From positions 495,001 through 559,000 of the forward strand of contig NZ_JBGCUN010000002.1 of assembly GCF_041103235.1 (NCBI RefSeq): a stretch of 64,000 bases of DNA. Direction: 5' to 3'. Source of the stretch: Yoonia sp. R2331 (GTDB lineage Bacteria > Pseudomonadota > Alphaproteobacteria > Rhodobacterales > Rhodobacteraceae). Below the pieces are notes generated by a model that saw only the letters and a list, made by a program, of their open reading frames with translations, did not search any database and was not told the origin of the DNA. The position numbers and the translations under genes were made by a program. Shown in pieces: positions 58,295-64,000 of this stretch; positions within the stretch are counted from its first letter, which is position 1; each line of letters opens with the position of its first letter.

Positions 58295-59216
58295 ATTCGC
58301 TGGTCGAGGTGATGATGACCTCAACACGGCGGTTCAGCCCGCGGCCATCCTCGGTCAGGTTGCTGGCCAACGGGGCGAGGTATCCCATGCCCTGCGCCTC
58401 AAGTTGGCGGCGCGGCACGCCGTAGTCCGCAACCAACCGTTCCAGCACAGCGCCTGCGCGACGGCGAGACAGGGCGATGTTTCCATCGAGTGACCCCGCG
58501 CTGTCCGTGTGGCCGACAAGTGCGACCGTGCGGTCGGGATTATCGGTCAGATAGGCCGCCAGCGTATCCAGCACCGGCACGTCACCCGCCTCAAGCTGGG
58601 CGGAACCGGTGGCAAAGGCCAATCCGGGCAGCACAAAGCGCCCGGCCTCTTCAAGCGCGGTTTCCAGATTGGCCGATTGCGCCTGTACCGTGCGGGTACT
58701 GAGGCGGGGCGCATCGGCCTGCACCTGAGGCGTGGTTTCGCGCGGGCCGACCAGCGTAACCTGCACAAACCCCGCATCCGCCGTCACGCTGGACAAAAGG
58801 CTGACTGCACCGTCCGGGCCCGTCGCTGACAGGAACCGGAAGTCCCCCAGATTGACAGTCATCGCAGGCGGCAGAAGCACCGGTGTGGCAAATCGAAAGT
58901 CGAAACCGCCGCAGGCGTTCGTCTCGCATTCGAAGCTGACGCGATACCCTGCGTTTGACAGCTGCTCTCGCAGGGGGCGCAGCAATTGCAGGCTGCTCAA
59001 ACCGGTGGCGTCGATGCGCCAGGCCTGCTGGGTCATATCGCCTTCGATGCGCGTGGTGGGCAGGACGTCATCGGCCCAGGCACCATTCGGCAAATCGTAG
59101 CTGCTGTCGGTGCTGACCACCTCTGCCGTCAGGGTGGCATTCGCCGGAAACGACAAATCCTGCGCCACGAGTGGCCCTGCGGCGAACGCAGAAAGGATGG
59201 CCAGACGCAGGATCAT
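58293..59216 (-). CDS. OmpA family protein
   Basis: A 307-residue exported protein with a signal peptide (LRLAILSAFAAGPLVAQ). Residues about 20-190 form an unassigned N-terminal domain containing a Cys pair (FECETNACGG); residues about 195-307 are an OmpA peptidoglycan-binding domain with VGHTDSAGSLDGN, LSRRRAGAVLERL and GLNRRVEV. It probably tethers the envelope to peptidoglycan. Its start overlaps the preceding AhpD-like stop by 4 bp (ATGA); it is last in a four-gene chain. Confidence 0.9.
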   Translation of the reverse strand: MILRLAILSAFAAGPLVAQDLSFPANATLTAEVVSTDSSYDLPNGAWADDVLPTTRIEGDMTQQAWRIDATGLSSLQLLRPLREQLSNAGYRVSFECETNACGGFDFRFATPVLLPPAMTVNLGDFRFLSATGPDGAVSLLSSVTADAGFVQVTLVGPRETTPQVQADAPRLSTRTVQAQSANLETALEEAGRFVLPGLAFATGSAQLEAGDVPVLDTLAAYLTDNPDRTVALVGHTDSAGSLDGNIALSRRRAGAVLERLVADYGVPRRQLEAQGMGYLAPLASNLTEDGRGLNRRVEVIITSTSE

Positions 59217-59779
59217 CGCGCCTGAGCGTGATAGCCGTCGTTGGGTCGCATATCGGTGGCAGAGGCGACCCGGTTCGTCATGTTGAAAAACCCCGCAACC
59301 CCCGCGATGTCCCAGATGTCCCGGTCGCTAAAGCCTGCGTCGCGCAGGGCCTGACGATCAGCCTCGACAATTTCGGCGCTGGCGCGGGTCATCTTTTCTG
59401 CGAACAAACACATGGCGGATTGCCGGGCATCCAGTCTTGCGGCGCGCCAGTTCATCACCAGCGCCTCGCCCAGCATCGGGTCATCTGACAGCGCACGCAC
59501 GGCGGCACCGTGGGCTGTCAGGCAATAATAGCACTTGTTGATGGACGACACGACAACCGCAATCATCTCGCGTTCCAGCTTGCTCAGCCCGCTGTCGGCC
59601 AGCATCAGATCGTTATACATCGCCGTGAAGGTATTCAGCTTGTCGATGTCAAAGGCATAGGCCTGCAACACATTGGGCACCATGCCCAGCTTGTCCTGAC
59701 AAACGTCAAAATACTTCTGCGTCTCCGGCGGCAGCGGGTCGACCATTGGCAGGTCAAGGGCGGTGGGTTTGTCGGTCAC
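59213..59779 (-). CDS. Peroxidase-related (AhpD-like) protein
   Basis: A 188-residue protein of the uncharacterised peroxidase-related family with a carboxymuconolactone decarboxylase/AhpD fold. The redox Cys83-x2-Cys86 with His90 (NKCYYCLTAH) and the preceding LSKLEREMIAVVVSSIN match AhpD. GTG at 59779 overlaps the GNAT stop (GTGA). Probably reduces a peroxide or protects against it; the electron donor is unknown. Confidence 0.9.
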   Translation of the reverse strand: MTDKPTALDLPMVDPLPPETQKYFDVCQDKLGMVPNVLQAYAFDIDKLNTFTAMYNDLMLADSGLSKLEREMIAVVVSSINKCYYCLTAHGAAVRALSDDPMLGEALVMNWRAARLDARQSAMCLFAEKMTRASAEIVEADRQALRDAGFSDRDIWDIAGVAGFFNMTNRVASATDMRPNDGYHAQAR

Positions 59780-60513
59780 TTGGCATCGTCCTTTGGCAAC
59801 GTGCGGTAGTGATAGCGCCCCACAAGCGTCATCCCAAGCGAAGAATACAGGTGGTTGGCTGCTGCGTTCGCCTCTGTCGTGACCAAAGTCAGGAAGGTGC
59901 AGCCCTGTTCCAGCGCCCAAAAGGCGGCGGCACGGGTCAGATGCCGGGCCAGCCCTTGTTTGCGATGGGCCACGGCCACCTCAAGCGCGTGGATCATCGC
60001 GCAATCACCATCCACGCCGACAAACACGGTGGCGGCCGGGCGGTCATTGATGCGTCCCAGAAACGAGGTCTTGGGCTGTGGCGCGCGGGACATGACTGCC
60101 AATCGTCCGTCACCGATGCCCCCGGCGGCCCAGATATCCCGCTGCACCGCAAGCGGTGGCCAGACGGTGAAGGCGGTCACCGGCGGCGGGCGCTCGGTCG
60201 CGATGGCGGCGGCGGGGGCTGCGTAAAGCACGGAGGGGTCTTTGACCACGTATCCCGCATCGGCCAGCAATGCGTCCAGCGCATCCTCGCCTTCACGGAT
60301 CATGAACAGCGGGGTCTGCGAAAGCGCGTGCATGGCCGCTTCGGCTTGGGCGAGGTTCGCGCGGGTGATCGGACCGCTGGCCGTGGCGGCGCTGACCCGG
60401 CGGCCGCCGCCCTTGCCGGTGCGAATCTGCCAGGGGCCGTGCGGCGCGACATTGGCGGCGGGCCAGGTGGCCGCCACCACGTCATAAAGCCTGTGAATAT
60501 CCGGCAGCGTCAT
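59776..60513 (-). CDS. GNAT family N-acetyltransferase
   Basis: A 245-residue acetyltransferase whose C-terminal half has the GNAT core: MIHALEVAVAHRKQGLARHL is the acetyl-CoA loop, then LVTTEANAAANHLYSSLGM. The N-terminal half (about 1-110) is a weaker domain, so this may be a double-GNAT protein. Overlaps the CinA-like gene upstream and the AhpD-like gene downstream by 4 bp each. Confidence 0.87.
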   Translation of the reverse strand: MTLPDIHRLYDVVAATWPAANVAPHGPWQIRTGKGGGRRVSAATASGPITRANLAQAEAAMHALSQTPLFMIREGEDALDALLADAGYVVKDPSVLYAAPAAAIATERPPPVTAFTVWPPLAVQRDIWAAGGIGDGRLAVMSRAPQPKTSFLGRINDRPAATVFVGVDGDCAMIHALEVAVAHRKQGLARHLTRAAAFWALEQGCTFLTLVTTEANAAANHLYSSLGMTLVGRYHYRTLPKDDAK

Positions 60514-61232
60514 GCGTCAAAGGCGGCCCGCACCGCGGCCTCTGCCGCCTGCAAGTGGTCAGGGTCCTGCCCGCGCAGCACGATGTTGGACCCATAGATG
60601 CCGTCCTTTTGAAACGGATAGGAACCTACGGAAACAGCGGCAAAGCGCGCGTCAATTTCGCCCAAGGGTCCGGCGATATCGCCTTCGCCGCGCATTACCC
60701 GCACAGACACCGATTGCAACGGCACGCCACCGCCAATGGTCGCCATCACACTGTCCACCATTGCGCGAAAGACCGAAGGAACACCGGCCATCACATGCAC
60801 ATTGCCCAATGTGAACCCCGGTGCCGTGCTGACCGGGTTGTCGATCAGCGTGGCCCCGTCGGGAATGCGCGCCATGCGCAAGCGGGCTGCGTTCAGCTCT
60901 TGCCCGGACCGGTCGTAATGTGCCTGCAACAGCGCGCGGGCGTCATCGCGCACGTCGATGGGCGCGTCAAACACCGCCGCGATGCAATCGGCGGTGATAT
61001 CGTCATGGGTCGGCCCGATCCCGCCTGAGGTAAAGACGTGATCATAGGCCGTTGACAGTGCCTTGACGGCGGCAATGATCGCAGGCGCGTCATCGCTGAC
61101 CACGCGGACCTCTTTGAGATCAACGCCCGCCGCCGACAGAACGCCCGCCAGATGGTGCATATTGGCGTCGCGGGTGCGGCCTGACAGGATTTCGTCGCCG
61201 ATCACGCACATTGCGGCGGTGGGGTTGGGCAT
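60510..61232 (-). CDS. CinA-like molybdopterin-binding domain protein
   Basis: A 240-residue protein of the competence/damage-inducible (CinA) N-terminal family, built on the MoaB/MogA fold. GDEILSGRTRDANMH at about 12-26 and TSGGIGPTHDD at 68-78 are diagnostic, as is NVHVMAGVPSVF. It lacks the C-terminal nicotinamide-nucleotide amidase of full-length CinA. First gene of the four-gene minus-strand chain; divergent from sfsA by 41 bp. Confidence 0.9.
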   Translation of the reverse strand: MPNPTAAMCVIGDEILSGRTRDANMHHLAGVLSAAGVDLKEVRVVSDDAPAIIAAVKALSTAYDHVFTSGGIGPTHDDITADCIAAVFDAPIDVRDDARALLQAHYDRSGQELNAARLRMARIPDGATLIDNPVSTAPGFTLGNVHVMAGVPSVFRAMVDSVMATIGGGVPLQSVSVRVMRGEGDIAGPLGEIDARFAAVSVGSYPFQKDGIYGSNIVLRGQDPDHLQAAEAAVRAAFDA

Positions 61233-61273
61233 CTGGGTTCTCCTGTCGGTTCATGTTGGGTATAGCGCGGGAT

Positions 61274-61975
61274 ATGGACTTTGCCACGCCCCTGATCCCC
61301 GCCCGTCTGATCCGCCGCTACAAGCGCTTTCTGGCCGATGTCACCTTGCCTGACGGGCGAGAGGTGACCGCCCATTGCGCCAACCCCGGCAGCATGATGG
61401 GGCTGGCTGAACCGGGTACCAAGGTCTGGCTGGAACCTAATGATGATCCCAAGAAAAAGCTGAAATTCGGCTGGCGGCTGGTCGATCATGAAAACGGCCA
61501 CTTTACCGGCGTTGATACCAGCCTGCCCAACCGGGTGCTCAAGGCCGCGCTGATGGCGGGTCAGGTGCCGGGCCTTTCCGGCTATGATCTTGTCCGGCCA
61601 GAGGTAAAATACGGCACCAACAGCCGCATCGACTTTCTGCTGACCGGGGCTGGGCCCGACACCTATGTCGAGGTTAAGAGCGTTACGCTGTGCCGCACGC
61701 CGGGGCTGGCAGAGTTTCCCGATAGCGTGACAGCGCGCGGGGCCAAACATCTGAACGAACTGGCCCACGTAGCTGCAAATGGGCATCGTGCGGTGATGCT
61801 GTATCTGGTGCAACGCACCGATTGCGAACTGATGCAACTCGCCGCTGACCTTGATCCGGCCTATGCGTCGGCGTTTCAGGCGGCAAAAGGGGTCGAGGTG
61901 ATCGCGCTGTCCTGCGCGATCTCGCCTCTGGGGATTTCACTGGGATCCCCCATTCCTTTCACACCGCCCGCCTGA
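61274..61975 (+). CDS. sfsA: DNA/RNA nuclease SfsA
   Basis: A 233-residue SfsA family protein. The start RLIRRYKRFLADVTLPDG, CANPGSMMGL, YVEVKSVTL and EFPDSVTARGAKHL are all family hallmarks; the E-x-K of EVKSVT resembles a PD-(D/E)xK nuclease core. E. coli SfsA was named for sugar fermentation stimulation. The ATG at 61274 is chosen; the upstream 21 in-frame codons are not conserved-like. Confidence 0.93.
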   Translation: MDFATPLIPARLIRRYKRFLADVTLPDGREVTAHCANPGSMMGLAEPGTKVWLEPNDDPKKKLKFGWRLVDHENGHFTGVDTSLPNRVLKAALMAGQVPGLSGYDLVRPEVKYGTNSRIDFLLTGAGPDTYVEVKSVTLCRTPGLAEFPDSVTARGAKHLNELAHVAANGHRAVMLYLVQRTDCELMQLAADLDPAYASAFQAAKGVEVIALSCAISPLGISLGSPIPFTPPA

Positions 61976-62035
61976 CCCTCTGGCAAGGGGCGCATAGATC
62001 GCCTATGTGGTGTTCACGCAAAAAGGGTAGACACC

Positions 62036-62842
62036 GTGACCACCAATACCAGCCGACTGACCAAGGATGGCATCCGTCTTTACGAGCCGGGCGATTTCGC
62101 GGGCATGAACAAGGCAGGCCGTCTGGCGGCGCAGATTCTGGATGACATCGCGGAACACGTCTTTCCCGGCCAGACAACCGGTGTTCTTGACCAGCTGATT
62201 ACAGATTGGGTCAATGCGGCGGGTGCGACATCGGCCACTATTGGCTACAAGGGGTATCAGCACGCCAGCTGCATCAGCGTCAATCATGTGGTCTGCCATG
62301 GCATCCCCGGCGACAAGGTTCTCAAAGACGGCGATATCCTGAATATCGACGTTACCGTGATCGTGGATGGCTGGTTTGGCGACACCAGCCGCATGTATGT
62401 TGCAGGCAACCTCAGCCGCAAGGCAGAACGTTTGATCCAGGTCACCCATGATGCCCTGATGAAGGGGATCGAAGCAGTCAAACCCGGCAATACCTTTGGC
62501 GACATCGGCTATGCCATCCAGCAATACGCCGAAGGCCACCGCATGTCCGTTGTACGTGATTTCTGCGGCCACGGGCTGGGCCGTGTGTTTCACGCCCCAC
62601 CCAATGTGCTGCACTATGGCCGCCCCGGTACCGGTGCGGTGTTGGAAGAGGGCATGTTCTTTACCATCGAGCCGATGATTAACCTTGGTCGCCCTGAAAC
62701 TAAGGTTCTGGCCGATGATTGGACCGCGGTGACACGGGATAAATCGCTGTCTGCGCAGTTCGAACATTCTGTTGGCGTGACGGCGCAAGGTGCTGAAATC
62801 TTTACACTTTCCCCCGCTGACAAGTTTCACCCCACTTATTGA
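62036..62842 (+). CDS. map: Type I methionine aminopeptidase
   Basis: A 268-residue cytosolic metalloenzyme removing the initiator Met from new proteins. The five metal ligands occur in DGWFGDTSRMY, FCGHGLGRVFH, FTIEPM and SAQFEHSVGVT contexts. GTG start at 62036, length normal. It follows sfsA by 60 bp and may share its transcript. Confidence 0.96.
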   Translation: MTTNTSRLTKDGIRLYEPGDFAGMNKAGRLAAQILDDIAEHVFPGQTTGVLDQLITDWVNAAGATSATIGYKGYQHASCISVNHVVCHGIPGDKVLKDGDILNIDVTVIVDGWFGDTSRMYVAGNLSRKAERLIQVTHDALMKGIEAVKPGNTFGDIGYAIQQYAEGHRMSVVRDFCGHGLGRVFHAPPNVLHYGRPGTGAVLEEGMFFTIEPMINLGRPETKVLADDWTAVTRDKSLSAQFEHSVGVTAQGAEIFTLSPADKFHPTY

Positions 62843-62856
62843 TTTCTGATTTGCAT

Positions 62857-62879
62857 GGGAAAGGGTCTGGCCTTTTCCC
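62857..62879 (+). terminator. Possible terminator after map
   Basis: GGGAAA (62857-62862) and TTTCCC (62874-62879) form a 6-bp stem, extendable by GG/CC with one bulge, 15 bp after the map stop. There is no clean T-run, so this is weak. Confidence 0.35.
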
Positions 62880-62980
62880 CTCTTGCGAATGACTTGCAAC
62901 TGGCGGGTTTGGGGCCTATATGAGCCTTGTCGCTAGCGGTGACGCCACTCCCAATACCACGACATCAAAGGATGCACCCT

Positions 62981-64000
62981 ATGCAGACCCGTTTTTCGGC
63001 CGTCCTTGCGGCCACCCTCGCTTTGTCCGCAGCGCCGCTTGCCGCGCAAGAGGTTACGTTGCGCTTTCAGCACTTCGTCTCGCCTGCCAGCGCCAACCCG
63101 ACATATTTCATGCAGCCCTGGGCCGATGCGATCGAAGAACAATCAAATGGCCGCATCAAGGTTGAACTTTATCCCTTCATGCAATTGGGCGGTGCCGCGC
63201 CCAGCCAATACGACCTGATCGCTGACGGCGTGATTGACGGCGGCTGGGTAATCCCGGCCTATCAGCCCAACCGCTTCCCCGAGGCCGAGGCGATGGAACT
63301 GCCGTTCCTGACGACCAAATCCGGCGAAGAAGCATCCGCTGCCGCGTGGGAATTTACGCAAGACTATCTGATGGATGATTTTGCTGACATCCACTTGATC
63401 GCCGCCCACATGCACGGCCCCGGCATCGTGCACAAAAAGGGCGATCCGATTGCAGAGGTTGCAGATTTCGCCGGTCTGAACCTGCGCGGCCCATCGCGCC
63501 CGGCGACTTTGCTGCTGGACAAACTTGGTGCCAACCCCGTGGGCATGCCCGTGCCCGCCTTTCCAGAGGCGCTGTCAAAAGGTGTCGTGGACGGTGGTGT
63601 CATCACATGGGAAATGTCGCCCTCGCTGAAGCTGAACGAATTGACGGATAGTCACACGGATGTGGCAGGCGATCGCGCGCTGTATAACCTCTATTTCATC
63701 TGGGCGATGAACAAGGACAGCTATGCCGCGCTGCCTGATAACCTCAAGGCGGTGATTGATGCCAATTCCGGCATGATGGCCAGCCGCTGGGCTGGGCGTG
63801 CCCATGATCTGGGCGACGTGGTCGGCCGCGAGGCGATGGCCGCGGATGGCAATGCCATTGCCGAAATCAGCGCAGACCAAACGGACGCCATGAAGGCGCT
63901 GGGGGCAGAGGTCACTGCCGAATGGATTGCCGAGATGGACGCCAAGGGCTTTGACGGTGCCGCATTGGTTGAACGTGCGCAGACCGCCGTGGCCGCCCAT
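62981..64000 (+). CDS. TRAP transporter substrate-binding protein (DctP), incomplete
   Basis: A periplasmic solute-binding protein for a tripartite ATP-independent transporter, 340 codons up to the window edge with no stop reached; family length (about 330-345) means nearly all is present. Signal peptide: QTRFSAVLAATLALSAAPLAAQ. LRFQHFVSPASANPTYFMQPW, ELYPFMQLGG and the conserved RGPSRP (arginine that binds the carboxylate) fit the DctP family. Likely carries a dicarboxylate or other organic acid. The membrane subunits dctQ and dctM are expected downstream outside the window. Confidence 0.9.
   Translation, partial: MQTRFSAVLAATLALSAAPLAAQEVTLRFQHFVSPASANPTYFMQPWADAIEEQSNGRIKVELYPFMQLGGAAPSQYDLIADGVIDGGWVIPAYQPNRFPEAEAMELPFLTTKSGEEASAAAWEFTQDYLMDDFADIHLIAAHMHGPGIVHKKGDPIAEVADFAGLNLRGPSRPATLLLDKLGANPVGMPVPAFPEALSKGVVDGGVITWEMSPSLKLNELTDSHTDVAGDRALYNLYFIWAMNKDSYAALPDNLKAVIDANSGMMASRWAGRAHDLGDVVGREAMAADGNAIAEISADQTDAMKALGAEVTAEWIAEMDAKGFDGAALVERAQTAVAAH

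Overview
The window looks like chromosomal DNA of an alphaproteobacterium of the order Rhodobacterales (Roseobacter group). Evidence: about 60% G+C by eye; an rrn operon end followed by tRNA-fMet; Rhodobacteraceae-type neighbourhoods (accD next to folC, ETF-ubiquinone oxidoreductase, a polyprenyl diphosphate synthase probably for ubiquinone-10, PHA genes, small DUF proteins); and a TRAP substrate-binding protein. I see no prophage, insertion sequence, CRISPR array or plasmid gene. The content is mostly housekeeping and metabolism.

Layout. 1-4362: 23S and 5S rRNA, an intrinsic terminator, a divergently oriented sulfotransferase gene, then tRNA-fMet with its own candidate promoter and terminator. 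4454-10871: FAH-family hydrolase with a glycosyltransferase, a YadGH-like ABC exporter, S49 peptidase, a zinc-ribbon microprotein, a Ca/Na exchanger and a pteridine-reductase-like SDR. 11155-17198: uvrC, an AraC regulator, a small unknown protein, pgsA-moaD-moaE, tag and a degenerate EAL protein. 17338-19329: phaA and phaB, separated by a strong terminator. 19418-25456: small peptide gene, LysR, DUF465, tRNA methyltransferase and DUF2007, ispB, ispE and a TPR protein. 25598-29842: ETF-QO, greA, an unknown membrane protein and an AEC transporter.

29882-35339 is one compact plus-strand run: fghA, DUF188, EamA, HAD, ornithine-cyclodeaminase-like, PhyH dioxygenase and alpha/beta hydrolase, mostly joined by 4-bp overlaps. 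The last four may form an uncharacterised metabolic module. 35336-45115 holds a diguanylate cyclase, MFS and GNAT genes, zapE, a LysM protein, two secreted proteins (one a rhodanese without its cysteine), and folC, a membrane protein and accD. 45236-48710 holds two tandem paralogous RTX proteins sharing an unfamiliar N-terminal domain of about 381 residues. 48707-58232: CPBP protease, ilvD, lipoprotein, DUF6478 and partner, Dabb protein, pabB, a FadH-like reductase and LysR. 58293-61232 is a minus-strand four-gene chain (CinA-like, GNAT, AhpD-like, OmpA-like) joined by 4-bp overlaps. sfsA, map and a TRAP dctP gene (cut by the window end) close it.

The strongest second-look items are the tandem RTX pair, the HAD-OCD-PhyH-hydrolase module, the gene between 5S rRNA and tRNA-fMet, and a recurring architecture in which convergent genes interlock their stop codons in exactly 4 bp (five junctions).
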